A stretch of 49,838 nt of DNA from Opitutaceae bacterium (GCA_019455245.1 JACFMR010000002.1:220871-270708), one strand, 5' to 3'. Counted from the first letter of the stretch, positions 23,212 to 34,522 are shown. Program-made: numbers and translations. Notes: a model not told the origin generated them from the letters alone.

Positions 23212-26200
23212 TCAGTTGCCGCCGACGCGGGAGAGGTCGCGGGCGTTTTCCTCGAAGGCGGCCATGACCGCCTCGTCGCCGGTGAGGCCCTGGTCGCGCG
23301 CGCGCTCGAGGCAGGCGAGCATGCGCTTGTAGTCCTTGGGCATGACCTTGACGAACTTCGGCAGCAACTCGTCCCAGTGTTCGAGCACGTGCCGGGCGCG
23401 GGCGCTGCGGGTATAGTCGAGGTGTTTCTGCACCATGGCGCGCACGCGGGCGATTTCCTTGGGGTCCTCGAGTTTTTCGACCGCGACCATCTGCGGGTTT
23501 ACGCGCTGCGGGAAGGTGCCGGCCTCGTCGAGCACGTAGCCGATGCCGCCGGACATGCCGGCGCCGAAGTTGCGGCCGGCCGGGCCGAGCACGACGACAT
23601 GGCCGCCGGTCATGTATTCGCAGCCGTTGTCACCGATGGCCTCGACCACGGCGTCGACGCCGGAGTTGCGGACGGCGAAGCGCTCGCCCGCCATGCCGCA
23701 GATGTAGATCTCGCCGGCGGAGGCGCCGTAGAGCGCGACGTTGCCGATGATCATGTTTTCCGACGCGGTGAAACCGGACTCGGCCGACGGATAGACGATG
23801 AGTTTGCCGCCGGAGAGGCCCTTGCCGAAGTAGTCGTTGGCGTCGCCCTCAATCGAGAGCGTCATGCCGCGGGTGGCGAAGGCACCGAAGCTCTGGCCGG
23901 CGGAGCCCTTGAACTTGAGCTGAACCGTATCCTCCGGCAGGCCCTGGGCGCCGTGCCGCTTGGTGATCTCGTAGGAGGTGATGGTGCCTACCACGCGGTT
24001 GACGTTGCGGACGGGCAGCTCGGCGATGACCTTTTCGCCGCGCTCGATGGCCGGCGCGCAGATTTCGAGCAGCTGCGTGACGTCGAGCGAGCGGTCGATG
24101 CCGTGGTCCTGCGGCTCCATGCAATAACGGCCGACATCGGAAGCGACGTCGGGCTGGTAAAGGATCTTCGAGAAATCCAAGCCCTTGGCCTTCCAATGAT
24201 CGACGGCTTTCTTGGCCTCGAGGCGGTCGGCGCGACCGATCATTTCCTCGATGGTGCGGAAGCCGAGCGAGGCCATGAGCTCGCGGATGTCCTCCGCGAT
24301 GAAGCGCATGAAGTTGACCACGTGCTCGGGCTTGCCGGTGTAGCGGGCGCGCAGCTGCGGATCCTGGGTGGCGACGCCGACCGGGCAGGTGTTGAGATGG
24401 CAGACGCGCATCATGATGCAGCCGGTGGCGACGAGGGGGGCGGTGGCAAAGCCGAATTCCTCGGCGCCGAGCAGGGCGGCGATGACGACGTCGCGGCCGG
24501 TCTTGAGCTGACCGTCGGTCTCGACCGCGATGCGGGAGCGCAGGTTGTTCAGCACCAGGGTCTGGTGGGTCTCGGCCAGACCGAGCTCCCACGGCAGGCC
24601 GGCGTGCACGAGCGACGTGCGCGGCGAGGCGCCGGTGCCGCCGTCGTGGCCGGAGATGAGCACAACATCGGCGTGGGCCTTGGCGACGCCCGCGGCCACG
24701 GTGCCGACGCCGACCTCGGAGACGAGCTTGACCGAGATGCGCGCGTGGCGGTTGGCGTTCTTGAGGTCGTGGATCAGCTCGGCGAGGTCCTCGATCGAAT
24801 AGATGTCGTGGTGCGGCGGCGGGGAGATGAGGCCCACGCCGGCGGTGGTGCCGCGGGTCTTGGCGACCCACGGGTAAACCTTGGTGCCGGGCAGCTGGCC
24901 GCCTTCGCCGGGCTTGGCGCCCTGCGCCATCTTGATCTGGATCTCCTTCGCGTTGGCGAGGTATTCGATGGTGACGCCGAAGCGGCCGGAGGCGACCTGC
25001 TTGATGGCGGAGTTCTTGGAATCGCCGAGCTCGTTGGTCCAGGTGAAGCGCTCGGGATCCTCGCCGCCCTCGCCGGTGTTGGAACGGCCGCCGATGCGGT
25101 TCATGGCGATGGCCAATGTCTCGTGGGCCTCCTTGGAGATGGAGCCGTAGGACATGGCGCCGGTCTTGAAGCGCTTCATGATCGCCTCGACGGGCTCGAC
25201 CTCGTCCAGCGGGATGGGCTGGGCGTCGGACTTGAAGGTGAGCAGCGAGCGCAGCGTGCAGAGGTTGCGCGACTGGTCGTTGATGAGGTGCGCATACTGG
25301 CGGTAGGCGTCCTTGCTGTTGGTGCGGACGGCCTTTTGCAGGGCGTGCACGGACTCGGGCGTGAAAAGGTGCGCCTCACCGTCGGACCGCCATTGATACA
25401 GACCGCCGACAGGCAGCGTGTGTCCGTCGACCGGCCGCTCCGGATAGGCCGCGGCGTGGCGCATCAGCACTTCCTGCGCGATGACATTGAGACCGATGCC
25501 GCCGATGCGCGACGGGGTCCAGGTGAAGTAGTGGTCGATGACATTCTGGCGCAGACCGAGCGCCTCGAAGACCTGGGCACCGCGGTAGCTTTGGATGGAG
25601 GAGATGCCCATTTTCGACATGACCTTGATGACACCCTTGGCGGCGGCCTTCACGAAGTTGGCGCAGGCCTTCTGGTGGTCGATGCCCGAGAGCAGGCCGT
25701 CGCGGATCATGCCGTCGATGGTCTCGAACGCCACGTAGGGATTCACGGCGCTGCAACCGTAGCCGATGAGCAACGCAAAGTGGTGCACCTCGCGGGCCTC
25801 GCCGGTTTCCAGCACGAGCGAGACGCGTGTGCGCAGACCCTCGCGGATCAGGTAATGGTGCAGGCCGGCGACGGCGAGCAGCGCGGGGATCGGCGCGTAG
25901 TCCTTGGTGACGCCGCGGTCGGAGAGGATGATGACGTTGACCTCGTCCTCCTCGATCATGCGGCGGGCCATGATGGAGAGCTCCTCCATGGACTTCGCGA
26001 GGCCCTTCTCGCCGCGGGTGGTGCGGAAGAGGATCGGCAGCACGCCCATCTTCAGGCCGGGCAGGTTGGTGCGGCGGATCTTGGCGAATTCCTCGTTGGT
26101 GAGGATGGGCCACTTGAGCTCGACGCGGCGGCAGGCGGCGGGATCGGGGTTGAGCAGGTCGCCCTCGGAGCCGAGCCGGGTTTCGGCGGAGGTGACGATT

Positions 26201-27846
26201 TCCTCGCGGATCGAGTCGATCGGGGGGTTGGTGACCTGGGCGAAGAGCTGTTGGAAATAATCGTAGAGCAGGCGGGGCCGGTTGGAGAGCACGGCGAGGG
26301 CGGCGTCGTTGCCCATCGAGCCGATGGACTCCACGCCATCGCGCGCCATCGGGGTGATCAGGGTGCGCACGTCCTCGAAGGTGTAACCGAACGCGATCTG
26401 TCGCTGCAGCAGGGTGTCGTGATCGGGCGGCTCGACCGTGGGCGCCTCGGGCAGGTCGGAAAGATGGACCAGATGCTCGTCCAGCCACTGGCGGTAGGGC
26501 TGGGCGCTGGCGACGGTGCGTTTGATTTCCTCGTCCTCGATGATGCGGCCCTGTTCGGTATCGACGAGGAACATACGGCCGGGCTGGAGGCGGCCCTTGC
26601 GCACGATGTCGGCGGGCGGGATGTCGAGCACGCCGGCCTCGGAGGCCATGACGACAAGCCCGTCCTTGGTGACGCAAAAACGCGACGGCCGCAGACCGTT
26701 GCGGTCGAGGATGGCGCCGATCTGCACGCCGTCGGTGAACGCGACCGCGGCCGGTCCGTCCCACGGCTCCATCAGGCAGGAATGATACTGGTAAAAGGCC
26801 CGGCGCTCGTCGTCCATCGACTCGTGGTTGGACCAGGGCTCGGGGATCATCATCATCACCGCGTGGGCCAGCGGCCGGCCGGCGAGCACGAGGAGCTCCA
26901 GCGTGTTGTCGAACATCGCCGAGTCGGAGCCGTTGGGGTTGATGATGGGCAGGATTTTCTCGATGTCCTCGCCGAACACTTCGCTGGCGAAACGCGCCTG
27001 GCGGGCGTGCATCCAGTTCATGTTGCCGCGGAGCGTGTTGATCTCGCCGTTGTGCGCGATGTAGCGGTAGGGGTGCGCGCGGTCCCAGCTGGGGAAGGTG
27101 TTGGTCGAGAAGCGCGAGTGGACGAGCGCGATGGCGGACTCGAGCGCGGGGTGCTGCAGGTCGGGGAAATACTGGTCGAGCTGCTCGGTGGTGAGCATGC
27201 CTTTGTAGACGAGGGTCTTGAAGGAAAGGCTTGCCACATACCAATACTCGGCGCCGGAAAGCGTGGAGGTGCGGATCTCCGAGTAGGCGCGTTTGCGCAC
27301 GACGTAGAGCTTGCGCTCGAAAGTCACGTCGTCGGTCTCGTTGGGATCGCGGCCGATGAAGGCCTGCCGCATGAACGGTTCGCAGGACAACGCGGTGTCG
27401 CCGAGCATCGAGCGGTTGGTCGGCACGGTGCGCCAGCCGAGAAAAACCAGGCCCTCGGACTGCACGACCGCCTCGAATTTTTCCTCGATCTTGCGGCGGA
27501 CGGTGGGATTGCGCGGGAGGAAGACCAGGCCGCAGCCGTATTGGCCGGCGTCGGGCAGTGTGATGCGCGAGGCCGGGCAGACCTCGGCGAAAAACTTGTG
27601 CGGCATCTGGATGAGGATGCCGGCGCCGTCGCCCGTGTTGACCTCCGCCCCCGAGGCGCCGCGATGGTCGAGATTGCGCAGGACCTGCAGCCCGTCCTGC
27701 ACGATCCGGTGCGTTTTGCGCCCATGCATGTCGACCACAAAGCCGACGCCGCAGGCGTCGTGCTCATAAAAAGGATCGTAGAGGCCCTGCTTGGCGGGAA
27801 ACCCGGGACGGGACGGGAGGGCGGCGTGGTCGGTTGGGCTGGTCAT
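23212..27846 (-). CDS. gltB: Glutamate synthase large subunit
   Basis: A 1544-residue GOGAT alpha subunit for ammonium assimilation. It begins at ATG 27846 ([10 protein letters not shown]); a TTG two codons upstream is less likely. Cys32 in [13 protein letters not shown] is the class II amidotransferase nucleophile, exposed after removal of a 31-residue propeptide. The order is glutaminase domain (to about 430), central domain, FMN-binding synthase domain ([10 protein letters not shown], then [15 protein letters not shown] and [11 protein letters not shown]) with the 3Fe-4S cysteines in [17 protein letters not shown], and the C-terminal beta-helix ([22 protein letters not shown]). The gene is complete. 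Its opposite strand is open over its whole length, which reflects codon bias. Confidence 0.98.
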   Translation of the reverse strand: MTSPTDHAALPSRPGFPAKQGLYDPFYEHDACGVGFVVDMHGRKTHRIVQDGLQVLRNLDHRGASGAEVNTGDGAGILIQMPHKFFAEVCPASRITLPDAGQYGCGLVFLPRNPTVRRKIEEKFEAVVQSEGLVFLGWRTVPTNRSMLGDTALSCEPFMRQAFIGRDPNETDDVTFERKLYVVRKRAYSEIRTSTLSGAEYWYVASLSFKTLVYKGMLTTEQLDQYFPDLQHPALESAIALVHSRFSTNTFPSWDRAHPYRYIAHNGEINTLRGNMNWMHARQARFASEVFGEDIEKILPIINPNGSDSAMFDNTLELLVLAGRPLAHAVMMMIPEPWSNHESMDDERRAFYQYHSCLMEPWDGPAAVAFTDGVQIGAILDRNGLRPSRFCVTKDGLVVMASEAGVLDIPPADIVRKGRLQPGRMFLVDTEQGRIIEDEEIKRTVASAQPYRQWLDEHLVHLSDLPEAPTVEPPDHDTLLQRQIAFGYTFEDVRTLITPMARDGVESIGSMGNDAALAVLSNRPRLLYDYFQQLFAQVTNPPIDSIREEIVTSAETRLGSEGDLLNPDPAACRRVELKWPILTNEEFAKIRRTNLPGLKMGVLPILFRTTRGEKGLAKSMEELSIMARRMIEEDEVNVIILSDRGVTKDYAPIPALLAVAGLHHYLIREGLRTRVSLVLETGEAREVHHFALLIGYGCSAVNPYVAFETIDGMIRDGLLSGIDHQKACANFVKAAAKGVIKVMSKMGISSIQSYRGAQVFEALGLRQNVIDHYFTWTPSRIGGIGLNVIAQEVLMRHAAAYPERPVDGHTLPVGGLYQWRSDGEAHLFTPESVHALQKAVRTNSKDAYRQYAHLINDQSRNLCTLRSLLTFKSDAQPIPLDEVEPVEAIMKRFKTGAMSYGSISKEAHETLAIAMNRIGGRSNTGEGGEDPERFTWTNELGDSKNSAIKQVASGRFGVTIEYLANAKEIQIKMAQGAKPGEGGQLPGTKVYPWVAKTRGTTAGVGLISPPPHHDIYSIEDLAELIHDLKNANRHARISVKLVSEVGVGTVAAGVAKAHADVVLISGHDGGTGASPRTSLVHAGLPWELGLAETHQTLVLNNLRSRIAVETDGQLKTGRDVVIAALLGAEEFGFATAPLVATGCIMMRVCHLNTCPVGVATQDPQLRARYTGKPEHVVNFMRFIAEDIRELMASLGFRTIEEMIGRADRLEAKKAVDHWKAKGLDFSKILYQPDVASDVGRYCMEPQDHGIDRSLDVTQLLEICAPAIERGEKVIAELPVRNVNRVVGTITSYEITKRHGAQGLPEDTVQLKFKGSAGQSFGAFATRGMTLSIEGDANDYFGKGLSGGKLIVYPSAESGFTASENMIIGNVALYGASAGEIYICGMAGERFAVRNSGVDAVVEAIGDNGCEYMTGGHVVVLGPAGRNFGAGMSGGIGYVLDEAGTFPQRVNPQMVAVEKLEDPKEIARVRAMVQKHLDYTRSARARHVLEHWDELLPKFVKVMPKDYKRMLACLERARDQGLTGDEAVMAAFEENARDLSRVGGN

Positions 27847-27893
27847 AGGCAAAGGGATCGGTCGGTGGGCGGCGGGACAGGTTGGCGGGGCAC

Positions 27894-27925
27894 AAAAAAG
27901 CCGGCTTCGCGCTGCGAGAGCCGGC
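27894..27925 (-). terminator. Intrinsic terminator between glutaredoxin gene and gltB
   Basis: On the minus strand GCCGGCT (27925-27919) pairs with AGCCGGC (27906-27900) around a loop that can pair further (TCGC/GCGA), followed by TTTTTT (27899-27894). It begins 31 bases past the glutaredoxin stop and ends only 47 bases before the gltB start, so it could also act in the gltB leader. Confidence 0.85.
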
Positions 27926-27956
27926 CCGAAAAACTAATCACGGTATGCTCTCGGAA

Positions 27957-28292
27957 TCAGAAGAAACGAATGGTTTTGGTGGCCATTTTGGCATGTTCCT
28001 CATCCGTGCACCCGGCGTTGATGGGTGCTTCGACGGAGGAATCGGTGGGTTTAACAAGGTCGTTGCTCAGGAGGTAGTTTTCGACTTCCTCGCCAGAGAC
28101 GTCGGCCAGCATGACCCCGTCGATCTCCACGCAGGGCGACAAGGGTTGGCCGGACTTTTGCACCATCTCCGCGTAGTTCTCGCGGTGGTTGATGATGTCG
28201 ATATCCTCATATTCCAGGCCATACTTACGCATCACTGCGCGGACGCCGTTAGACCAACCGCAATGCGGCTTGAGATAGGCTTTGATCTTCAT
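27957..28292 (-). CDS. Glutaredoxin family protein (CGWS active site)
   Basis: A 111-residue thioredoxin-fold protein. The start is ATG 28292 (MKIKAYLKPHCGWSNGVRAV); a longer frame to 28403 runs into the upstream AraC gene and lacks domain sequence. Cys11 in PHCGWSNG is the active-site cysteine and there is no second CxxC cysteine, so it is monothiol-like. LSPCVEIDGVMLADVSGEEV contains a cis-proline-type turn (here Ser-Pro) and the glutathione-binding part. A C-terminal extension of about 25 residues carries another cysteine (NAGCTDEEH). It lies ahead of gltB but is separated from it by a terminator, so a functional link is uncertain. Confidence 0.82.
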   Translation of the reverse strand: MKIKAYLKPHCGWSNGVRAVMRKYGLEYEDIDIINHRENYAEMVQKSGQPLSPCVEIDGVMLADVSGEEVENYLLSNDLVKPTDSSVEAPINAGCTDEEHAKMATKTIRFF

Positions 28293-28399
28293 TGGTGCAA
28301 TGTGTCCGGGGTCAGAAGGGGGTGCAAGGTATGGGGGATGATTTTTCGCCGGCAAGCGCAAGTTTGGAAAAAATTTGGCATAAGGTTGATGCGGCGGAC

Positions 28400-29227
28400 T
28401 CACGCCGGGCGCAGGCCCCGCCGGAATTCGGTCGGAGGCTGGCCGGTTTTTTGCCGGAAAAGTCGTGAGAAATAGAAAATGTCATCAAAGCCCAATACCT
28501 CGGCGATCATGCCGACGGTCAGGTCGGACTCAGCCAGCAGGAGTCGTGCCCGTTCCAGCTTGGCCTGGATAATAAAGGCCTGCGGGCGCTGGCCGGTGAC
28601 CTGCAGAAAGAGCCGGGAGAAATAATCCGCGCTGTAACCTGCCCCCCGGGCCAGTTCGGCCACGGAAGGGACCTGGGCCGGACTTTCTCGGATCCGCGCG
28701 GTCAGGCGCAGAATCGCCTCGCGGTGTCGCTCGTCGGTGCCGGGCGGGCGGCGCAGGTGGGCCGCGGCGTGTTCCCGGACCAACTCGGCCAGCAGTCCGC
28801 CCATCAACGCCGTGGCGGCTTCATGGGCCGTCGGGGCTCCGTTTAGTTCTATGATGCGCCGCATCAGGCCGTCGATCAGGCCGATCTGACGGGTACGCAA
28901 AGTTTCAAAGGGCGGGTTGAAGCCGGATAAAGGCAAATCATGGCCGGGTTGAAGCAGTTGGAAATGGATGAAGTTCACGCCCAGACGTTCCGTGAGGTCC
29001 TGTTCGGCCTCGTAACGGTGACCCGGTCGCATCCACACACAAACACCGGGGCGCAGGTCCAGTTCCTCCCGGGCGAGCTGCATGCGGCCGCGCCCTTCCC
29101 AGACGAACCAGAGGTCGTAATCGATGAGCCCCTGTGCCCAGCCCCGGCCGAGATGCCAGCCCGGCTCGCAACGCACCCGCCCGACGCGGTTGAGGCGCAC
29201 ATCACAGGATTGGCCGGCAAGTTTCAT
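28400..29227 (-). CDS. AraC family transcriptional regulator
   Basis: A 275-residue regulator starting at ATG 29227 (MKLAGQSCDVRLNRV). A start at 29272 would add 15 residues and lie inside a palindromic operator candidate. The N-terminal half is a cupin-type AraC ligand domain (IDYDLWFVWEGRGRMQLARE, then DLRPGVCVWMRPGHRYEAE). The C-terminal 100 residues carry both helix-turn-helix units, PSVAELARGAGYSADYFSRL and LTVGMIAEVLGFDDIFYFSR. The end RLFRQKTGQPPTEFRRG is the classical AraC tail. It is divergent from the second PhyH gene, which is its probable target. Confidence 0.92.
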   Translation of the reverse strand: MKLAGQSCDVRLNRVGRVRCEPGWHLGRGWAQGLIDYDLWFVWEGRGRMQLAREELDLRPGVCVWMRPGHRYEAEQDLTERLGVNFIHFQLLQPGHDLPLSGFNPPFETLRTRQIGLIDGLMRRIIELNGAPTAHEAATALMGGLLAELVREHAAAHLRRPPGTDERHREAILRLTARIRESPAQVPSVAELARGAGYSADYFSRLFLQVTGQRPQAFIIQAKLERARLLLAESDLTVGMIAEVLGFDDIFYFSRLFRQKTGQPPTEFRRGLRPA

Positions 29228-29261
29228 TGGGGCGGATTTACACAAACAAATGGCGGGGTTG

Positions 29262-29275
29262 TGCATGGTCATGCA
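29262..29275. promoter_or_regulatory. Palindromic operator candidate between AraC and PhyH genes
   Basis: TGCATG (29262-29267) and CATGCA (29270-29275) are perfect 6-bp arms with GT between them, located in the 107-base gap between the divergent genes. A single-base offset extends the symmetry to GTTG on the left and CAAC on the right. It is a candidate binding site for the neighbouring AraC protein or another regulator. Confidence 0.35.
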
Positions 29276-29334
29276 ACTGCATTTATGGCAGGTTAGGTGC
29301 CGTTTTTCTGCCCTGCACAGCCCTTGTTGAACCC

Positions 29335-30198
29335 ATGAGCGAAGCCCCTTCCCTTTTGATTGATCCCGGTGCCGACATGCACGCCCCCGAACTCTACCAG
29401 CCCGTTGGGGCCGGTTTTGGGGTTGAGCACTTCGAGGACATCGGCCCGGCCGAGATCGAGCATTACCATGAGCAGGGTTACCTGATCGTGCGGCAGGCCT
29501 TCAACCCGGCGGAAGTTCGCGATGCCCTGCAGGGCTTGGTTGATCTCATCATGGGCAAGAACCCTGAGTTCACCAGCATCATGTTCGAGGCCAAGGCGCA
29601 GGCGATTCTGCCCACCCTCGGGGTCGAAGCGCGGCAGGACGCGGTCCGCAAGATCATGTTCTTCGTGGAGCATGAACCCCGTTTGAAGGCCATTTCGCAC
29701 CACCCGCAGCTGATTCAGGCGGTCCACACCCTGCTCGGGGCCCGCGCGCCGCAGATGTTTCAGGACATGGCGCTGATCAAGCCGCCCCGCCTCGGCCGCG
29801 AAAAGCCCTGGCATCAGGACAACGCCTATTTCAACTACCCGCTCGGCACGCCGGTCGTCGGCGTCTGGATTGCGCTCGACGAGGCGACGATCGAGAACGG
29901 CTGCATGCAATTCCTGCCCGGTCAGCACAAGATCGGCCCCAGAATCCATTTCCAGCGCCGCGACTGGCAGATCTGCGACACCGACATCCTCGGCCAGCGC
30001 TCCGTGGCCGCGCCGCTCAAACCCGGCGGCCTGCTCTTCTTCAACGGTCTGCTGCCGCACGGCACGCCGCACAACTCCTCGGAAAAACGCCGCCGCGCCC
30101 TGCAGTTCCACTACGCGCCGGCCGATGCCGCGCAGAATCCTGACAGCGAGGAGCGGCTCAAGCACTTCGGCAGCGAAGGCAAGGACGTGACCTGCTGA
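29335..30198 (+). CDS. Phytanoyl-CoA dioxygenase (PhyH) family protein
   Basis: A 287-residue Fe(II)/2-oxoglutarate-dependent dioxygenase. ATG 29335 (MSEAPSLLIDPGADMHAP) is chosen; the frame is open back to 29227 but that part overlaps the operator region. The facial triad is clear: His160 and Asp162 in PWHQDNAYF and distal His242 in LLPHGTPHN, with Arg254 (RRRALQFHY) as the likely 2-oxoglutarate ligand. GCMQFLPGQHKIG is the conserved turn. In contrast to the other PhyH protein in this window, its metal site looks intact. The substrate is unknown. It probably heads a plus-strand run with the epimerase and transporter genes (gaps of 55 and 6 bases). Confidence 0.92.
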   Translation: MSEAPSLLIDPGADMHAPELYQPVGAGFGVEHFEDIGPAEIEHYHEQGYLIVRQAFNPAEVRDALQGLVDLIMGKNPEFTSIMFEAKAQAILPTLGVEARQDAVRKIMFFVEHEPRLKAISHHPQLIQAVHTLLGARAPQMFQDMALIKPPRLGREKPWHQDNAYFNYPLGTPVVGVWIALDEATIENGCMQFLPGQHKIGPRIHFQRRDWQICDTDILGQRSVAAPLKPGGLLFFNGLLPHGTPHNSSEKRRRALQFHYAPADAAQNPDSEERLKHFGSEGKDVTC

Positions 30199-30253
30199 AG
30201 GCGGCCGCTACTTTCGCCTAGCCGCCGCCGCATCGCTGCGCCATATCACGCGC

Positions 30254-31231
30254 ATGAAAGTGCTCGTGACCGGTGCGGCCGGGTTTATCGGCCATCACGT
30301 CTGCCGACGGCTCACCGCCACGGCGGAGTGCGAGGTGCTGGGCGTGGACAATCTCAACGATTACTACGACGTGGCGTTGAAGCGCGCGCGGCTCGCCCGC
30401 CTCGCCGACCGGGAAAATTTCCGCTTTGTGCAGGCGGATTTCGCCGACGCCACGGCCTTCCACGGCATCTACGACCTGTGCAAGCCCGACTACGTGGTGC
30501 ACCTCGGCGCGCAGGCCGGCGTGCGCTACAGTCTGGAGAATCCCGCGGCCTACGTGCACAGCAATCTGACCGGTTTCACCAACGTGCTCGAGGCCTGCCG
30601 GCGGCGGCCGCCAAAGCACCTGGTCTACGCCTCGAGCAGCAGTGTTTACGGGGCCGGCTCGCAACCGCCGTTTGCGGAGGATGCCGACACCGACCGGCCG
30701 CTGTCGTTTTACGGCGCGACCAAGAAGAGCAACGAGCTGATGGCCCACAGCCACGCGCACCTGCACGGCCTCGCGATCACCGGGCTGCGACTCTTCACGG
30801 TTTACGGTCCGTGGGGGCGGCCCGACATGGCGCCGATCCTTTTTGCCCGTGCCATCTGTGAGGGCCGGCCGCTGCAACTTTTCAACCACGGCAAAAACCT
30901 GCGTGATTTCACTTACATCGACGACATCGTCGACGGCACGCTGAAGGTGCTGCTCTATCCGCCCGCCGACGGCCGCATGGCCCCGGGCCGCGTGTTCAAC
31001 CTCGGCCACCACCGGCCGGTCGAAACGCTGCTCTTTGTGCGCATGCTGGAGGAGTTGCTCGGCCGGACCGCACAGGTGGAATTGGTCGACGCCCAACCGG
31101 GCGACATGTTCGAGACCTGCGCCGACCTCACGCGCGTGCAGGCCGCGGTCGGTTACGCGCCCAAGGTGCCGTTGGAGGAGGGCCTGCGGCGTTTCGTCGC
31201 GTGGTTCCGCGAGTATTACGGCGCGGGTTGA
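30254..31231 (+). CDS. NAD-dependent epimerase, probable UDP-glucuronate 4-epimerase
   Basis: A 325-residue extended short-chain dehydrogenase. NAD is bound at GAAGFIG (7-13). The catalytic residues are Ser127-Ser130 (YASSSSVYG), Tyr153 and Lys157 (SFYGATKKSNE). HLGAQAGVRYSLENPAAYV and the YGATKKSNELMAHSH region are typical of UDP-glucuronate 4-epimerases, which make UDP-galacturonate for surface polysaccharides; DNLNDYYDVALKRARL also fits. Other nucleotide-sugar epimerases remain possible. It is followed after 6 bases by a transporter gene. Confidence 0.9.
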   Translation: MKVLVTGAAGFIGHHVCRRLTATAECEVLGVDNLNDYYDVALKRARLARLADRENFRFVQADFADATAFHGIYDLCKPDYVVHLGAQAGVRYSLENPAAYVHSNLTGFTNVLEACRRRPPKHLVYASSSSVYGAGSQPPFAEDADTDRPLSFYGATKKSNELMAHSHAHLHGLAITGLRLFTVYGPWGRPDMAPILFARAICEGRPLQLFNHGKNLRDFTYIDDIVDGTLKVLLYPPADGRMAPGRVFNLGHHRPVETLLFVRMLEELLGRTAQVELVDAQPGDMFETCADLTRVQAAVGYAPKVPLEEGLRRFVAWFREYYGAG

Positions 31232-31237
31232 TCAACC

Positions 31238-32461
31238 ATGACCGCCTTTGACTGGCTTATTGCGGTCGTGGTCGGGGTCACGCTGATCGGCGTGGCGATC
31301 GGGCGTTATCCCTGGCTGCACATGAACCGTGCGACCATCGCGCTGGTTGGCGCCATCGGACTGATCGCCCTCGGGGCGCTGCCGTTGGAGGAAGCCTACC
31401 GCGCGGTGGATTGGCACACGATCCTGCTGCTCTTCGGCATGATGGTGCTCAATGTGAACCTGCGCACCGCGGGATTCTTTCACCTCGTGACCGCGCAGGT
31501 GCTGCGGCGCGCGCGCACTCCGCGGCGGTTGCTGGCGCTGCTGATCGTGACGGCGGGAGCGCTGTCGGCGATTTTTCTCAACGACACCATCGTGCTCGTG
31601 TTCACGCCGCTGGTGCTGGAGATCGTGCTGGCCCTGAAACGCAATCCCCTGCCCTACCTCGTCGGTCTGGTGACCGCGGCGAACCTCGGCTCGGTCGCCA
31701 CCATCACGGGCAACCCGCAGAACATGCTGGTCGGCCTCGCTTCGGGACTCAGTTACGTGGAGTTCACCGCGGCGCTCGGGCCCATCGCGCTGCTCGGGCT
31801 GGGGATCATCTGGGTGGTGCTGGTGTTGGTTTATCCGCGTGAGTTCACCGCCGCGCCGCTGGCCGTCGTGCAACCCGCCCTGCCTCCGTCCAATTTCCGG
31901 CGGCTGCGCAAATCGCTGCTCGCCACCGGACTCATGCTCGTGGCGCTGGTCGCCGGCGCACCCGTGCCGCTGGCAGCGGCGCTGGCGGCCGCGCTGTTGC
32001 TGATTTCCCGCCGGCTGGATCCGGACAAGGTGTTTCAGGAGATCGACTGGAGTCTGCTGGTGTTTTTCAGCGGCCTTTTCGTGGTGACCGGCGCGATCGG
32101 GCACTCCGGGTTGGGGCCGCGCCTGTTTGCGGTTCTGCAGCCGCTGGCCGATCAGGGGCCCGCGGCGCTGACCGGCGTATCCGTCGTGCTCAGCAACCTT
32201 GTGTCGAACGTGCCGGCGGTGATGCTTTTCCGCCCGGTGGTGCCCGCCCTGGCCGATCCGCCCGCCGCCTGGTTGACGCTCGCGATGGCGACCACGCTGG
32301 CGGGTAACCTCACGCTGCTCGGTTCCGTGGCCAACCTGATCGTGGCCGAGATCGCAAAAAAGCACGGCGTGCATCTCTCCTTCACCGAATACCTCAAGGC
32401 CGGCGTGCCCATCACCGTGCTCAGTCTTTTGCTCGGTGTCGGCTGGCTCGCGTTGGGGTGA
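31238..32461 (+). CDS. SLC13/ArsB/NhaD-superfamily anion transporter
   Basis: A 407-residue integral membrane protein with about 11 hydrophobic helices. ALSAIFLNDTIVLVFTPLVL and VLSNLVSNVPAVMLFRPVVP are the paired re-entrant SN-type motifs of the CitMHS/ArsB family, and SVATITGNPQNMLVGLASG and NLTLLGSVANLIVAE are the matching helical-hairpin segments. Family members carry citrate, arsenite, sulfate or Na+/H+ exchange. The substrate cannot be read here. It follows the epimerase after 6 bases and precedes recA by about 85 bases. Confidence 0.88.
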   Translation: MTAFDWLIAVVVGVTLIGVAIGRYPWLHMNRATIALVGAIGLIALGALPLEEAYRAVDWHTILLLFGMMVLNVNLRTAGFFHLVTAQVLRRARTPRRLLALLIVTAGALSAIFLNDTIVLVFTPLVLEIVLALKRNPLPYLVGLVTAANLGSVATITGNPQNMLVGLASGLSYVEFTAALGPIALLGLGIIWVVLVLVYPREFTAAPLAVVQPALPPSNFRRLRKSLLATGLMLVALVAGAPVPLAAALAAALLLISRRLDPDKVFQEIDWSLLVFFSGLFVVTGAIGHSGLGPRLFAVLQPLADQGPAALTGVSVVLSNLVSNVPAVMLFRPVVPALADPPAAWLTLAMATTLAGNLTLLGSVANLIVAEIAKKHGVHLSFTEYLKAGVPITVLSLLLGVGWLALG

Positions 32462-32545
32462 ACACGCTCCGCGCTTGCGTCGTCGCGCGAACGTTCCAGC
32501 CTCTTCCCACTCACAATCGCCAACCTCAATCCCTCCCCCCGCACC

Positions 32546-33610
<1,065 letters not shown>

Positions 33611-33634
33611 GCCCGCCCCGCCCGCCGGCCGCCC

Positions 33635-34522
33635 ATGCGCCCGCTTGGTTGCGACGACATCCGGATCCGTGATCCGTTTGTGCTCCCGGTGGCGGCCCGG
33701 CGGACCTACTATCTCTACGGCACCACGGACCCGGAGCCGATGCGCGAGGACCGTGGCATCGGTTTCGATGCCTACCGCAGCCCGGATCTGATTCACTGGG
33801 AGGGACCGTTTCCGGTCTTTCGGCCGCCGGCGGATTTCTGGGGCACGCATCATTTCTGGGCGCCGGAAGTGCATGTCTGGCAGGACCGGTATTTCATGTT
33901 TGCCAGCTTCAAGGGCCGGAGCTGCGCCCGCGGCACCCAAATCCTCGTGGCCGACGATCCGCTGGGCCCTTTTGTGCCGCACAGCCACGGGGCGCTCACA
34001 CCGGCGGCGAACGACTGCCTCGATGGGACGCTGTTCATCGCACTCGACGGGCAACCGTGGATGATCTTCAGCCGCGATTGGCCGGCGATCCGGGTCGGCC
34101 GTTACTCCGCCCTGCCCCTCGCCGCTGATCTCCGGTCGGCCGCCGGCCCGCCCGTCGACCTCTTTCCGGTCAATGCCGCGCCCTGGGTTTGCGTTCCGCC
34201 TTGGGCAAACGAAGGGCCCTGCTACGTGGCCGACGGCGCTTTTCCTTTTCGCACCGCTGACGGTGCCCTCGCCCTGCTGTTTTCGAGTTGGAGCCGGGCG
34301 GGCTACGCGACCGGTATTGCCCACAGCTTGTCCGGCACGCTCACCGGTCCGTGGTCATTCGAACCCGAACCGCTGTTCGACGGCCACGGCGGCCACGCCA
34401 TGCTTTTCACCGATTTCGGCGGCCGGCGCCGCCTGGCCCTGCACCAGCCCAATGATCCGCCGCCCGAACACCCGCGTTTCTTTCTGTGCGACGAGATTGC
34501 GGGCACGCTGCGCCTGCGGTAG
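33635..34522 (+). CDS. Family 43-like glycoside hydrolase (five-bladed beta-propeller)
   Basis: A 295-residue protein without a signal peptide, hence intracellular. The three acidic residues expected in GH43 are present: Asp13 in IRDPFVLP (base), Asp130 in DCLDGTLFIAL (pKa modulator) and Glu193 in ANEGPCYVADG (acid). SPDLIHWEGPFPVF and FWAPEVHVWQDRYFMF are repeated blade motifs. Usual substrates are arabinose- or xylose-containing oligosaccharides; related clans such as GH32/GH130 cannot be excluded. It begins 24 bases after recA and is followed within 9 bases by the cyclophilin gene. Confidence 0.85.
   Translation: MRPLGCDDIRIRDPFVLPVAARRTYYLYGTTDPEPMREDRGIGFDAYRSPDLIHWEGPFPVFRPPADFWGTHHFWAPEVHVWQDRYFMFASFKGRSCARGTQILVADDPLGPFVPHSHGALTPAANDCLDGTLFIALDGQPWMIFSRDWPAIRVGRYSALPLAADLRSAAGPPVDLFPVNAAPWVCVPPWANEGPCYVADGAFPFRTADGALALLFSSWSRAGYATGIAHSLSGTLTGPWSFEPEPLFDGHGGHAMLFTDFGGRRRLALHQPNDPPPEHPRFFLCDEIAGTLRLR

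Noticed and set aside
23155..28077. A 1640-codon open frame on the plus strand opposite gltB and gltD
   Set aside because: It is the complementary reading of well-conserved gltB. GC-rich codon use removes stops from this frame, and the translation is low-complexity Gly/Ala/Asp/His/Val sequence with no domain.
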